A stretch of DNA of 64,000 nt from Cytobacillus gottheilii (GCF_900166665.1 NZ_LT800494.1:3740545-3804544); one strand, 5' to 3'. Shown: positions 47,981-57,455, counted from the first letter of the stretch. The notes: generated by a model not told the origin, from the sequence alone. Program-made: numbers and translations.

Positions 47981-48198
47981 TATTCATCCTCCTTTTTTAG
48001 GTTGCTTCCTTCATAAATAAATACATGCTCAATGGTTGTTTCAAAAGCAGACGCAATTTCAAAAGCCAGCGGCAAAGAAGGAAAATATTTTCCTTTTTCA
48101 ATTGATATAATGGTCTGCCGCGACACCCCAAGCTTGGCTGCAAGTCGCTCTTGCGAATAACCAAACGTTTTCCGTAACTCAGGCAATCGATTTTTCAC
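47980..48198 (-). CDS. XRE-family transcriptional regulator
   Basis: This 72-residue single-domain helix-turn-helix protein reads KNRLPELRKTFGYSQERLAAKLGVSRQTIISIEKG, a typical Cro/C1 DNA-binding fold, with FETTIEHVF and a short charged tail. The start is GTG at 48198 with AGAGGTGATG upstream; an ATG five codons earlier includes that site. Likely autoregulates the pair with the downstream membrane gene. Confidence 0.82.
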   Translation of the reverse strand: MKNRLPELRKTFGYSQERLAAKLGVSRQTIISIEKGKYFPSLPLAFEIASAFETTIEHVFIYEGSNLKKEDE

Positions 48199-48281
48199 TT
48201 CATCACCTCTCATTATTTCTAATTTATAGTAAAGGGAGCTTCACGTCAAGTTTCCTTTACTATCGATGTATACAAAAGACA

Positions 48282-48588
48282 GAGGCTGGGAAAAAACAGA
48301 AATACTATTTCTATAACACGAATGTTCATTGGCGTGGTTTGCGTGTTTATACAAGGCGGTTCCATTGCGATGCAGATACTGTTTTTCCGTGGGATCAAAA
48401 AGATGAGCCTCCTCGAAGCAAGGCCCTGCGGGGTTTACCCTTTCATCTATTGCCCACAGGAGTCAAGTGTCCTCCGCTCCACTTCACTCATGTTTAGAAA
48501 TATTAAAAAAATAAAAAACCGAATAATTAGAAAGAGTCACTTCCTAATCATTCGGTTCTATGATTGTGTTAAATACTTATGTCCCAGC
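48282..48588 (-). repeat. Dispersed ~305-bp repeat, copy 5 (inverted)
   Basis: Reverse orientation, bounded by GAGGCTGGGA and GTCCCAGC. One hairpin arm has CCGAATAATTAG where others have CCGAATGATTAG; on the minus-strand RNA this keeps a U-G pair. It lies 29 bases past the stop of the KduD-like gene and could end the uronate operon. Confidence 0.85.
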
Positions 48589-48616
48589 TGCCGTTTTATT
48601 TTTTACTACGAGACGT

Positions 48617-49381
48617 TTATCTTCCCATCCAGCCGCCGTCTACAACTAATACATGACCATTTACATACTCAGATGCTTTGGATGATAAAAAGACAGCCGC
48701 TCCAGCAAGGTCATCTGCTTCTCCCCAGCGACCTGCCGGAATCCGATCTAATATGGATTTATTGCGCTGCTCATCGTTTCGGATGGCTTCTGTGTTGTTT
48801 GTTTCAATATACCCTGGTGCAATCGCATTGACTTGAACGCCTTTACCAGCCCACTCATTTGCTAGAGCCTTCGTTAATCCAACAACAGCATGCTTACTTG
48901 CTGTATAGGCTGGTACGAAAATACCGCCCTGGAAGGATAATAGAGACGCAATATTGATGATTTTTCCTGATCCTCTTTCCACCATTCCTTTTCCAATTTC
49001 CTGAGAAAGCACAAAAATGGAATTCACGTTTACGTCGATGACACGCATCCATTCTTGCTCATTGAAATCAACCGCTGGTTCACGGTAAATAACACCCGCA
49101 TTGTTGACTAAAATATCAATCTCATACTTTTCCATGATCGGTTTAAGTTTTTCCCGAATGGTTTCAACTTGGCTTAAATCGATTAAGATCGTATCATACG
49201 TTCCGCCAATTTCCTCGATCTTTTCCTGTGTTTCCTGTAAATTATCACGATGACCCAATAGCAGAACATGCGCTCCTGCCGCTGCCAATCCAACTGAAAT
49301 TGCTTGCCCAATTCCTGTTCTTGCTCCTGTTACTAATGCCGTCTTACCTTTTAATGAAAAGTAATCCAAATGAAATGCCAT
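48617..49381 (-). CDS. kduD: 2-dehydro-3-deoxy-D-gluconate 5-dehydrogenase (KduD-like SDR)
   Basis: The 254-residue SDR has TGARTGIGQAI at the cofactor loop, NNAGVIYREPAVDF, the catalytic YTASKHAVVG and the ending SEYVNGHVLVVDGGWMGR, all typical of KduD. It reduces 2,5-diketo-3-deoxygluconate (from KduI) to 2-keto-3-deoxygluconate. It is the last gene of the minus-strand uronate cluster; a dispersed repeat with hairpin follows. Confidence 0.85.
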   Translation of the reverse strand: MAFHLDYFSLKGKTALVTGARTGIGQAISVGLAAAGAHVLLLGHRDNLQETQEKIEEIGGTYDTILIDLSQVETIREKLKPIMEKYEIDILVNNAGVIYREPAVDFNEQEWMRVIDVNVNSIFVLSQEIGKGMVERGSGKIINIASLLSFQGGIFVPAYTASKHAVVGLTKALANEWAGKGVQVNAIAPGYIETNNTEAIRNDEQRNKSILDRIPAGRWGEADDLAGAAVFLSSKASEYVNGHVLVVDGGWMGR

Positions 49382-49511
49382 CCTGCATCCTCCGTTCGTT
49401 TTATAAGGGTTTTTTCATTTTCTCAACTTATTAATAGTGAAAAATGTTCATACTTTGTTTCTAAGTATCCAAGATTACTAACTTATCTGTCTTACTCTGA
49501 TAAGATTGGTG

Positions 49512-49572
49512 AAAACCTCTTCAGGGTGTTCCAGCTCAGCTGCTGAAGTCTTTATCTGAAGAGGCTTTTTCC
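49512..49572. terminator. Hairpin terminator between the two SDR genes
   Basis: CCTCTTCAG (49516-49524) pairs with CTGAAGAGG (49557-49565), with CAGCTC/GCTG-type pairing inside and T-rich flanks on both sides. It could give partial termination before kduD. Confidence 0.7.
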
Positions 49573-49603
49573 CACCATACCAAAGAAACTCTATAGTAGC
49601 GTT

Positions 49604-50359
49604 TTAACGTCCTAGCCAGCCGCCATCTACCGCTAATGTATAGCCGTGAATATAATCAGAGGCATCAGATGCTAAAAAGATTGCAGCTCCTCGCATATCC
49701 TGTCCATTTCCCCATCTTTGCGCTGGTATTCTTTCAAGAATTTGTCTGCTTCTTGTTGGGTCTTCAATTAAGGCTGTATTCATTTCTGTCGCCATATAGC
49801 CTGGAGCGATGCAATTGACATTCACTCCTTGCCCAGCCCACTCATTTGCCAGTGATTTCGTGAATTGCATGACAGCTCCTTTGCTTGCTGCATATGCGGG
49901 AACCGTTAAGCCCCCTTGAAAGGATAATAATGAAGCAATATTAATGATTTTCCCTTTTCCTCTTTCAAGCATATGCTTTCCGACTGTCTGGCACAAATAA
50001 AATACAGCATTTGCATTGATATCCATGACAAAGTCCCAATCTTCTTTTGGAAAATCGACAGCACGATGGCGTTTTTGTACGCCTGCATTATTGACTAATA
50101 TATCAATTTTGCCCATTTGATCGATAATCTGATCAATCAACGAAGCATAACCATCTACATTGCGAATATCATAGTTGATGCCTAATGCTTTAACACCTTG
50201 AAGACGGATTTCTTCTAACACTTCTTCGGTTACATTTCTGGCTACCACTACTACATCTGCACCGGCACTGGCAAGACCTAACGCCATCTCTTTCCCAAGA
50301 CCGCGATTACCGCCTGTTATTACTGCTACTTTTCCTGTTAAATCAAATAAGTTACTCAT
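49604..50359 (-). CDS. KduD/gluconate 5-dehydrogenase-like SDR
   Basis: This 251-residue SDR has TGGNRGLGKEM, NNAGVQKRHRAVDF, catalytic YAASKGAVMQ and C-terminal SDYIHGYTLAVDGGWLGR. It is clearly related to the KduD-like gene downstream, so this is a duplicated function or an enzyme for a related keto-sugar acid. Ribosome site AGAAAGGA. It lies 69 bases after the zinc dehydrogenase gene and is probably on the same transcript. Confidence 0.8.
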   Translation of the reverse strand: MSNLFDLTGKVAVITGGNRGLGKEMALGLASAGADVVVVARNVTEEVLEEIRLQGVKALGINYDIRNVDGYASLIDQIIDQMGKIDILVNNAGVQKRHRAVDFPKEDWDFVMDINANAVFYLCQTVGKHMLERGKGKIINIASLLSFQGGLTVPAYAASKGAVMQFTKSLANEWAGQGVNVNCIAPGYMATEMNTALIEDPTRSRQILERIPAQRWGNGQDMRGAAIFLASDASDYIHGYTLAVDGGWLGR

Positions 50360-50428
50360 CTTTTATTCCTTTCTAAAAGGCAAATGTTGATTCACTTTAA
50401 GCTTGTCTTCCTTTATTTCTAGAAAACG

Positions 50429-51430
50429 TTAAAAAGTATACATTACTTTTACTGCGTTTGTCCCTGTTGTCAGCAGTTCAAAGCCTTTTTCGGCTTCTTC
50501 TGGCGGAAGTACATGTGTAATCATTTTTTCGAAGCTGCTTTGTGAATGTAATAGGTCAATCGCAATCTCAAAATCTCTCGGAGTATATACACGAACAAAT
50601 TGAATGGAAAGCTCTTTAAACATTCCCTGCAGAAGGTTGACTGCAGCTGGTTTCTTATAAGCTGCAACAATGATAATATTACCTCTCACCTTTACAAGCT
50701 CTGTCAGCTGAGTCAATACAGATGGATGACCTGCGCAATCAAAAACAAAATCAGCACCTAATCCGTTTGTCTTCTCTAAAACAACACTGTTAACATCCTC
50801 ATTCAGCGGATTGACACTAACAAATCCAAGCTCTTTCGCCATGGCAAGACGGTGTTCATTCGTTTCAGCAACGATAATATCCGTTGCGCCCAAGCTTCGT
50901 AACACAAGTGCCACACATAATCCAATTGTTCCGGCACCAAATACAACTACTCGATCGCCAGGCACGTAACCGCCTTGCCGAACCGCATGAACCGCAACAG
51001 CAACTGGTTCTGCCAGAGCACCTGCTTCTAAGCTCATATCATCCGGCAAAGGAATGATGCTGTCTATTGGGGCAGCTACATATTCGGCCATTCCGCCGTC
51101 ACAATCAATGCCAATCAGCTTTAGAGACTCACACACATGAGGCTGGCCTGTTAAACAAGGACCACATTTGCCGCAGCTTAACAGAGGATTGACTGTCACT
51201 TTTGTTCCGGCTTCTAATGCAGGGTGTCCTTCAAGGACAGTTCCAGAGAATTCATGACCCATAATTAACGGAGCTGCTGCCCTCGGATGTGTTCCTGCAA
51301 AGATGTTTAAATCTGTTCCACAAATGCCTACATGGGACGTTTTAATGAGCGCCCAGCCATCTGGAAGCTTCGGCATTTCTGCTTCTTTGAAGGCTACGTG
51401 TTCCGCTCCTTCGTAAAAAATAGCTTTCAT
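50429..51430 (-). CDS. Zinc-dependent sugar/polyol alcohol dehydrogenase
   Basis: The 333-residue medium-chain dehydrogenase has catalytic zinc ligands in GICGTDLN and GHEFSGTV, the four structural-zinc cysteines (CGKCGPC...HVC near 90-105) and the Rossmann motif VFGAGTIGLC near 168. It oxidises a secondary alcohol of a sugar acid or polyol with NAD. Context in the kdu cluster suggests a uronate or aldonate substrate. GGAGGG precedes the ATG. Confidence 0.82.
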   Translation of the reverse strand: MKAIFYEGAEHVAFKEAEMPKLPDGWALIKTSHVGICGTDLNIFAGTHPRAAAPLIMGHEFSGTVLEGHPALEAGTKVTVNPLLSCGKCGPCLTGQPHVCESLKLIGIDCDGGMAEYVAAPIDSIIPLPDDMSLEAGALAEPVAVAVHAVRQGGYVPGDRVVVFGAGTIGLCVALVLRSLGATDIIVAETNEHRLAMAKELGFVSVNPLNEDVNSVVLEKTNGLGADFVFDCAGHPSVLTQLTELVKVRGNIIIVAAYKKPAAVNLLQGMFKELSIQFVRVYTPRDFEIAIDLLHSQSSFEKMITHVLPPEEAEKGFELLTTGTNAVKVMYTF

Positions 51431-51490
51431 GATAAATCCCTCCGGTGCAATAAATAAATACTTTTTTCGAATTACCGCTTTTACTGACCT

Positions 51491-51544
51491 TATAAAAACA
51501 GGTACAGTCCCGTTTCCACGCTACATGTACCTGTCTACTTTTTT
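51491..51544 (-). terminator. Terminator after dctM
   Basis: ACAGGTACA (51498-51506) pairs with TGTACCTGT (51536-51544), followed on the minus strand by TTTTATAAGG. It divides the cluster into kduI-dctM and adh-kduD parts, allowing different expression. Confidence 0.75.
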
Positions 51545-51545
51545 A

Positions 51546-52856
51546 TTAATTTCCTGTTAGGTTAAATAATTCTGGTACAAATAGAGATAGTTCCGGAATG
51601 TACGTAACAAGCAGAAGCACTAAAATCGTTACTAAGAAAAACGGCATTAATGGCCTTACTACATTCTCAATTCGCAGTCCAGCTACCTTTGTCCCCACGA
51701 ATAATACTGGTCCAACAGGCGGTGTAATGGTACCAATCGATAAGTTGAATACGATCATAATGCCAAAGTGCACAGGATCGATTCCAAAGCTTGTTGCGAT
51801 TGGCAGGAAGATCGGTGTAAAGATTAGAACTGCTGGTGTTGGATCCATGAACGTTCCAACGATTAGAAGCACCAGGTTCATGATGAGCAAAATAACAAAC
51901 ATGTTATCTGAAATGCTCAGCAATGTATCTGCAATTATGCCGGGAATATTGGTGAAAGCCATCACCCATGACATAATGGAAGAAACACCAATTAAGAAAA
52001 TAACGATAGACGTTGTTTTTGCAGAATCTAATAGAATTCCAGGCAGATCCTTAATTTTAATCGTTCTGTAAATGAAGGAAAGCAGCAGAGAGTATACAAC
52101 AGCGATTGCAGAGCCTTCTGTTGCTGTAAACACGCCTCCAATTATTCCTCCAATGACAATCACAATTAACAAAAGACTCGGAATCGCATCTAAAAAGACT
52201 TTTAATGCGACCGCAAAACTAACTTTGTCATCGCCTTTATACCCATACTTTTTAGCCAAAATGAACGCAACAACCATACAAGCCAGACCCCATAGAAGTC
52301 CCGGCACATAGCCTGCCATGAACAGAGCAGCAATCGATGTTCCACCGCTTACAAGGGAGTATACGATCAATGTATTACTTGGCGGGATTAGCATCCCTGT
52401 TGGCGCGGAAGCAATATTTACTGCCGCACTAAACTCTTGATTATATCCTTCTTTTTTCTGTAGCGGACCCATCGTCCCTCCAACTGCTGCAGCAGAAGCA
52501 ACCGCTGAACCGCTGATTGAGCCGAACATCATATTCGCTACAATATTGGTATGTGCTAAAGAACCAGGCAAACGGCCGCTCAGTACTTTAGCACAATTAA
52601 CCAGTCTCGTTGCAATTCCGCCGTTATTCATAATTACACCGGCAAGAATAAAAAACGGAATCGCAAGCAATGTAAATGAGTTCATTCCAGTAAACATTCT
52701 TTGCGCTGAGGTCAAAAGACCATTATTAAAGTCAATGATAGAGAACATCGCCAAGGCAGATGCTACTCCTACACTAATACTAATTGGTGCACCAATAATT
52801 AATAAGAATGCCACGCCAGCAAATAGTATCAGTGCCGCTTGAACAGCAATATCCAT
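51546..52856 (-). CDS. TRAP transporter large permease (DctM-like)
   Basis: The 436-residue membrane protein has about 12 helices of the DctM/ion-transporter superfamily, with IPFFILAGVIMNNGG near 65, GSISGSAVASAAAVGGTMGP near 112 and PVGPVLFVGTKVAG near 382. It imports an organic acid with sodium, together with the DctP and DctQ proteins encoded just upstream. In this setting the likely cargo is an unsaturated or keto uronate. Confidence 0.9.
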   Translation of the reverse strand: MDIAVQAALILFAGVAFLLIIGAPISISVGVASALAMFSIIDFNNGLLTSAQRMFTGMNSFTLLAIPFFILAGVIMNNGGIATRLVNCAKVLSGRLPGSLAHTNIVANMMFGSISGSAVASAAAVGGTMGPLQKKEGYNQEFSAAVNIASAPTGMLIPPSNTLIVYSLVSGGTSIAALFMAGYVPGLLWGLACMVVAFILAKKYGYKGDDKVSFAVALKVFLDAIPSLLLIVIVIGGIIGGVFTATEGSAIAVVYSLLLSFIYRTIKIKDLPGILLDSAKTTSIVIFLIGVSSIMSWVMAFTNIPGIIADTLLSISDNMFVILLIMNLVLLIVGTFMDPTPAVLIFTPIFLPIATSFGIDPVHFGIMIVFNLSIGTITPPVGPVLFVGTKVAGLRIENVVRPLMPFFLVTILVLLLVTYIPELSLFVPELFNLTGN

Positions 52857-52881
52857 ATTATCTACTTCCTTTCAGCCTTCC

Positions 52882-53364
52882 CTATTGCTCTAGTGGTTTC
52901 TTATTTTTAATAATCAGGTACATGTTATAGATGCAGTAAAAAATAATAAATAATCCGCTAAGCGGAATGGCCGCATATAAATAACCTACTGGAATTTGCA
53001 GCGCACCGGATAATTGTGTCCAAGCTAAACTTGTTGCTGCATATCCGCCTTGTACAAGAATCAGGGCTGCGAAAAGGATTACTACTAACTCGATAAACAG
53101 CTCAACACCCATTTTGATTCCGGTTGGAAATTTATCTTTTACAAATTCAATAGCCATATGTCCTCTTTCACCAAATACATAGGCAGCTCCAAACAAAACA
53201 AGCCAAACGAAGCAATATTTCGCTAATTCTTCTGAAATGACACTCGGATCGTCAAAGACGAACCGAGTGATAACTTGCCAAGTTACTAGCAATACAAGGA
53301 AAGCGAAAAGAATGATGCAGACACTTCCAAGGATTTTGTCTAAAATTGTTTTTATGAGTTTCAT
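52882..53364 (-). CDS. TRAP transporter small permease (DctQ-like)
   Basis: This 160-residue protein has four membrane helices and the DctQ landmark VTWQVITRFVFDDPSVISEELAKYCFVWLVLFGAA. It pairs with DctM. GGAGTGA precedes the ATG; it lies between dctP and dctM with short gaps. Confidence 0.9.
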   Translation of the reverse strand: MKLIKTILDKILGSVCIILFAFLVLLVTWQVITRFVFDDPSVISEELAKYCFVWLVLFGAAYVFGERGHMAIEFVKDKFPTGIKMGVELFIELVVILFAALILVQGGYAATSLAWTQLSGALQIPVGYLYAAIPLSGLFIIFYCIYNMYLIIKNKKPLEQ

Positions 53365-53380
53365 AAAATCACTCCAGCTC

Positions 53381-54418
53381 TTATTCAGCTACTTCTCTAA
53401 CTTTTTCATATAAAGCTTTTGCGCTGTCTGAGCTTAACTTTTCATCAATAACCGGTTGAACGGCATCTTGGAAAACTTTTATATCTAATTCGTTAAATTC
53501 AGCACCTGCTTCTTCAGCAGCTTTTTTCGCAGCTTCTACATCTGCATCCCAAAGCTCAACTTCACGATCTACTGCTTTTGCCAATTCTTCTTTAAAGATG
53601 TTTTGATGCTCTTCAGACATGCCGTTTAATAAATCAGTGTTAATGATCAAATAGTCAGGAATCATTAAATGCTGTGTATAAGAGTAGTATGGCGCGATTT
53701 CAACATGCTTTAAATTAGAGTAAATTAACTCGTTATTTTCTCCGCCATCAATAACGCCTGATTGAATCGCTGTGTACACTTCACCTTGACCCATTGGTGT
53801 ACCTGTTCCACCCATATTTTCCATCATCTTAATGTTTGTATCACTTTCGATTATACGGATCTTCAGTCCAGCTAAATCTTCTGGTGTGTTAATTGGCTTT
53901 TCACTGTTATAAACGTTACGGACACCGCCATGGAAACCTGCTACTACAGTCATGCCTTGGTCTTCAACTGACGTATATAAGTCACCTACAATATCCTGGT
54001 TATTTAACACAGACATTTGGTGATCTTTTGAATCAAAAACATATGGCAAGTTGAATACAACAAACTCTTCATTGAAGTTTTCCATTAAGCTTCCTGCAAC
54101 AATGGACATGCCGATTGTCCCGGATTGAACAAGCTCCATTGTTTCACGCTGTGCACCTAAAAGTTCGTTTGGATACATTTTAATTTCATATGCACCGTCT
54201 GTTAATTCTTTGAATTTCTCACCGAACTCTTCCATTGCTTTGTACTGTGGATGGTTTTCAGGCTGGTTAAAAGCTACTTTAATTTCTTGCGCTGATCCGC
54301 TTCCGCCTGATCCTCCATCTGAAGTTTCTCCTGAAGAACTAGAACCGCCGCAAGCTGCTAACATTGTTGCAAAGAAAACGGTTACAATGATAGCGAAAGT
54401 TTTAAAAGTCTTTTTCAT
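53381..54418 (-). CDS. TRAP transporter substrate-binding lipoprotein (DctP-like)
   Basis: The 345-residue extracellular binding protein has a signal peptide with lipobox LAAC (Cys at about 23), a Gly/Ser-rich linker, then the DctP fold. The signature IRIIESDTNIKMMENMGGTGTPM with the conserved Arg binds the carboxylate, and YTAIQSGVIDGGENN follows. Start at the ATG at 54418 with TAGGAG upstream. The Arg supports an acidic sugar ligand. Confidence 0.9.
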   Translation of the reverse strand: MKKTFKTFAIIVTVFFATMLAACGGSSSSGETSDGGSGGSGSAQEIKVAFNQPENHPQYKAMEEFGEKFKELTDGAYEIKMYPNELLGAQRETMELVQSGTIGMSIVAGSLMENFNEEFVVFNLPYVFDSKDHQMSVLNNQDIVGDLYTSVEDQGMTVVAGFHGGVRNVYNSEKPINTPEDLAGLKIRIIESDTNIKMMENMGGTGTPMGQGEVYTAIQSGVIDGGENNELIYSNLKHVEIAPYYSYTQHLMIPDYLIINTDLLNGMSEEHQNIFKEELAKAVDREVELWDADVEAAKKAAEEAGAEFNELDIKVFQDAVQPVIDEKLSSDSAKALYEKVREVAE

Positions 54419-54429
54419 ATCGTCCACTC

Positions 54430-55413
54430 CTACTCGTTTATAAGGTTATGAATCTCATTTATTGGGTAGTGCACATGTTCACCTTTCAAAAAACGTACTG
54501 CTTCTTCTGCTACTTTTCGTTTTAATTCCATCGCAGCTTGTTCAGAGTACCAAGCCATATGCGGAGTACATAAAAAATTCTCGTGTTTGAATAACGGCGA
54601 GTCCTCGGACAGAGGCTCTTTTTCAGCAACGTCGACAGCCGCACCAGCAATCCAACCTTCTGTAAGGGCAGTATCAAGGGCCTCTTCATTCACAATTCCA
54701 CCGCGTGATACATTTACCAGATAACCAGTTTTTTTCATTTTTCTCAGCTGTTCTTCATCTATTAAGTTATAAGCTGATTCGAGCGGACAGTGAATGGAAA
54801 CAACATCCGATTGCTCCAGCAATTCATCTAATTCCACAAGCTTCATTCCGTCTGGCAGTTTTCTAGATTGATTGTTTTTATATTTGGAATCGCATACAAT
54901 CACTGAGCAGCCAAGGGCCTGCACTTTTCGTGCAAAGGAAGTACCGATTCTGCCTAATCCAATCACTCCAACCGTTTGTTCGCTATGACGGTATATGGGA
55001 ATGCTTTTCTGATAATCCCAAATGCCGTCCCTTACCAGCTGATTCATATGCGTGATTTTTCGGGTAAGAGCGAGCATGAGTGCTAATGCATGATCGGCTA
55101 CCTCATTGGTGCCGTAATCAGGAACATTGCATACTTGAACTCCATATTTATCTGCTGCATCCAGGTCAACATTATTCACTCCAACACCATAGCGGATAAC
55201 CAGCTTCAAATCTGGCAAATTCGCCATTACTTTTTCGGTAATAGGTGCATATTGATTGAGAAAAACAGAAGCTCCCTGGCAATGAGCAATGACATCATCT
55301 TCTGTTTTACAGTCCAAGTGTTCAAAAGTGAATGATTCATTTTGAAAAATATTTGTTTCTATATCAATATTTTCATGGTCGCAATCTGTAATGATAATTC
55401 TGGGCTTTGTCAT
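54430..55413 (-). CDS. 2-hydroxyacid dehydrogenase (C-terminal-binding-protein type)
   Basis: This 327-residue NAD-dependent D-2-hydroxyacid dehydrogenase has VIGLGRIGTSFARK at the cofactor loop, the catalytic Arg in NVSRGGIV, Glu in DVAEKEPL and His in TPHMAWYSE. Related to phosphoglycerate and glyoxylate reductases. Its substrate in the uronate cluster is not known; a keto-acid intermediate is plausible. Start at the ATG at 55413 behind GAAGGAGG. Confidence 0.85.
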   Translation of the reverse strand: MTKPRIIITDCDHENIDIETNIFQNESFTFEHLDCKTEDDVIAHCQGASVFLNQYAPITEKVMANLPDLKLVIRYGVGVNNVDLDAADKYGVQVCNVPDYGTNEVADHALALMLALTRKITHMNQLVRDGIWDYQKSIPIYRHSEQTVGVIGLGRIGTSFARKVQALGCSVIVCDSKYKNNQSRKLPDGMKLVELDELLEQSDVVSIHCPLESAYNLIDEEQLRKMKKTGYLVNVSRGGIVNEEALDTALTEGWIAGAAVDVAEKEPLSEDSPLFKHENFLCTPHMAWYSEQAAMELKRKVAEEAVRFLKGEHVHYPINEIHNLINE

Positions 55414-55460
55414 GTCAGCCTCCTTCAAGCATTAAAAGTAGATTGGAAGGATTTGTGCTA

Positions 55461-56291
55461 TTAACGCAAATCCTTCATTGCTACATGATCCATATCGTCG
55501 AAATCCTGGTTTTCTCCGCACATTCCCCAGATAAAGGTATAATTGCGCGTGCCAATTCCAGAGTGAATGGACCAGCTTGGTGATAATACGGCTTGCTCGT
55601 TGCTCATGACAATATGTCTAGTTTCATGCGGCTGCCCCATTAAGTGAAATACGCGTGTGTCTTCTTCCATATTAAAATAGAAATATACTTCCATTCTGCG
55701 TTCATGTGTATGAGAAGGCATTGTGTTCCAGCCGCTTCCTTCCTCAAGAACGGTCATACCCATACTTAATTGGCAGGATTCCAGCACATCTGGATGAATG
55801 AACTGATGAATGGTTCTCTTATTCATAGAAGAATCTTCACCAAGCGGACGTGCGATCGCTTTCTCTAAATCTACTTTTACAGTTGGATATGTCTTATGTG
55901 CTGGACATGAATTGATATAGAACTTTGCAGGCTGATTTGCATCATTTGATTGAAATACAACCTCTTTTGTTCCTCTTCCAATATAGATTCCTTCTCTGTT
56001 GTTGATCGGATATTCTTGGCCGTCTAAGACAATTTTTCCGTCTCCGCCAATATTGATAACGCCCATTTCACGTCGCTCAAGGAAATACTCAGCCGCCAGT
56101 TCTTTTCCAGCGTCTAATGTCAGCGCTTTCTCTACTGGCATTGCTCCTCCATAAATAATGCGATCCACATGGCTGTATGCTAACTCAATTTCATTTTCTT
56201 TAAATACAGTTTCCATAAGAAATTCATTACGAAGTTTTTCAGTTGTATAGTGTTTGACATCATCTGGATGGTGAGCATAATGAATTTTCAT
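55461..56291 (-). CDS. kduI: 5-dehydro-4-deoxy-D-glucuronate isomerase KduI
   Basis: The 276-residue cupin isomerase converts 5-keto-4-deoxyuronate, released from unsaturated glycosaminoglycan or pectin fragments, to 2,5-diketo-3-deoxygluconate. It has the [15 protein letters not shown] start, [10 protein letters not shown], and the metal-binding [16 protein letters not shown] with MGQPHETRH. First gene of the minus-strand cluster and divergent from the IclR gene. GAGGGGGA precedes the ATG. Confidence 0.95.
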   Translation of the reverse strand: MKIHYAHHPDDVKHYTTEKLRNEFLMETVFKENEIELAYSHVDRIIYGGAMPVEKALTLDAGKELAAEYFLERREMGVINIGGDGKIVLDGQEYPINNREGIYIGRGTKEVVFQSNDANQPAKFYINSCPAHKTYPTVKVDLEKAIARPLGEDSSMNKRTIHQFIHPDVLESCQLSMGMTVLEEGSGWNTMPSHTHERRMEVYFYFNMEEDTRVFHLMGQPHETRHIVMSNEQAVLSPSWSIHSGIGTRNYTFIWGMCGENQDFDDMDHVAMKDLR

Positions 56292-56328
56292 TTTTAAAAA
56301 TTCCCCCTCTGAAATACTAAATCGATTT

Positions 56329-56342
56329 CGTAAGCGATATCA
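56329..56342 (-). promoter_or_regulatory. Catabolite-responsive element (CcpA) candidate
   Basis: CGTAAGCGATATCA fits the cre consensus at 13 of 14 positions (first base C for T). It lies downstream of the kduI promoter, where bound CcpA would block transcription. Confidence 0.5.
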
Positions 56343-56419
56343 TTTTCTTTAAAACTACCTGTACAAATCTTCTTACGTTTTAAGGTGTTCCACAATATAG
56401 AATCATGTTCTATAATTTC

Positions 56420-56447
56420 ATTATAAATGATATTTGATGAATTTCAA
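56420..56447 (-). promoter_or_regulatory. Predicted sigma-A promoter of the kdu operon
   Basis: On the minus strand TTGAAA (56447-56442) and TATAAT (56425-56420) have a 16-base spacer. The leader to kduI would be about 120 bases. Confidence 0.55.
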
Positions 56448-56629
56448 TAAAAAAGTTTTCTTTTAAGTCAAAAAAATGAAAGGGGATACAAGATTATTTT
56501 TCCATAGTTTACAAACCTATTTGATTTTACTATGATTAATGTGTCAACCTGCCGTGAATATCAAAACTAAAAAAGTTATCTAGATATGATCTTTGATCTG
56601 TCTTCGTTCGTTAACGATGGAGGGAAATT

Positions 56630-57391
56630 ATGGCGAATGTACAATCACTGGAACGCGCTCTTACCTTGCTGAATGTTTTATCCGAATATCCAAACGGAAT
56701 TCAAATCACACGTTTATCTGAACAAGTCGGTCTTTCAAAAAGCACGGTTCACCGACTTCTATCAACTCTAATCGACATGAATTATGTGATTAAAGATGTC
56801 GAGACAGATAAATATAAAATTGGATACCAAGTTATTTATATATCAAGAAATGTTTTAAATAATATTGACCTGATTCCTATATCAAAGCCTTTTCTCAAAA
56901 AACTCTCTTCTGATGTAAATGAAACGATCCATTTATGCATGGAGGATAAAGGTGAAGTCGTCTATATTGATAAAATTGAAAGCAATCAGACGATTCGCAT
57001 GTACTCTCGAATTGGGAGCAGAGCACCGATGTATTGCACGGGTGTTGGAAAGGTTTTGCTCTCTGGTAAAAATGAGTTGCAGTTTGAGGAAGTTGCAGCA
57101 AAGACGGATTTTATTACCAGGACAGAAAATACGATCCGCTCCCGCGAGGAGTTAAAACGCGAAGTGGAAACAATCAGAGGTCAGGGCTATGCATTAGATA
57201 ATATTGAAAACGAAGAAGGCATTCGCTGTATTGCCGCTCCGATTTATGATTATACGGGTAAAATTATAGCAAGCTTCAGCATTTCGGGACCAAGCAGCCG
57301 GATTACAATGGAACGAATTAACGAGGAACTTAAGCACAAAATACAAGAAACATCGATGAATATTTCAAAACAGCTTGGTTACCGGATCTAA
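56630..57391 (+). CDS. IclR-family transcriptional regulator (KdgR-like)
   Basis: The 253-residue regulator has an N-terminal winged helix-turn-helix (SLERALTLLNVLSEYPNGIQITRLSEQVGLSKSTVHRLLSTL) and a C-terminal effector domain (about 75-250, with RSREELKREVETIRGQGYALDNIENEEGIRCIAAPI). In this family a uronate breakdown product often releases the repressor. Divergent position opposite kduI makes it the likely cluster regulator. Confidence 0.9.
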   Translation: MANVQSLERALTLLNVLSEYPNGIQITRLSEQVGLSKSTVHRLLSTLIDMNYVIKDVETDKYKIGYQVIYISRNVLNNIDLIPISKPFLKKLSSDVNETIHLCMEDKGEVVYIDKIESNQTIRMYSRIGSRAPMYCTGVGKVLLSGKNELQFEEVAAKTDFITRTENTIRSREELKREVETIRGQGYALDNIENEEGIRCIAAPIYDYTGKIIASFSISGPSSRITMERINEELKHKIQETSMNISKQLGYRI

Positions 57392-57415
57392 CTTATTTTT
57401 AAGATTTCGTAAAAT

Positions 57416-57455
57416 AAACATCTCCTTTCACTTTGTGATTGGAGATGTTTTGTTA
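57416..57455 (+). terminator. Terminator after the IclR gene
   Basis: AACATCTCC pairs with GGAGATGTT, followed by TTGTTATTTTG. Confidence 0.75.

Larger units (their letters stand above)
56292..56629. promoter_or_regulatory. Divergent control region of kduI and the IclR gene
   Basis: This region holds a minus-strand promoter, a cre-like site between it and kduI, and a TTTCAT/ATGAAT inverted pair (56416-56421 and 56437-56442) that overlaps the promoter and could be the regulator's operator. A plus-strand TATAAT (56411-56416) may belong to the IclR gene. Confidence 0.55.
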
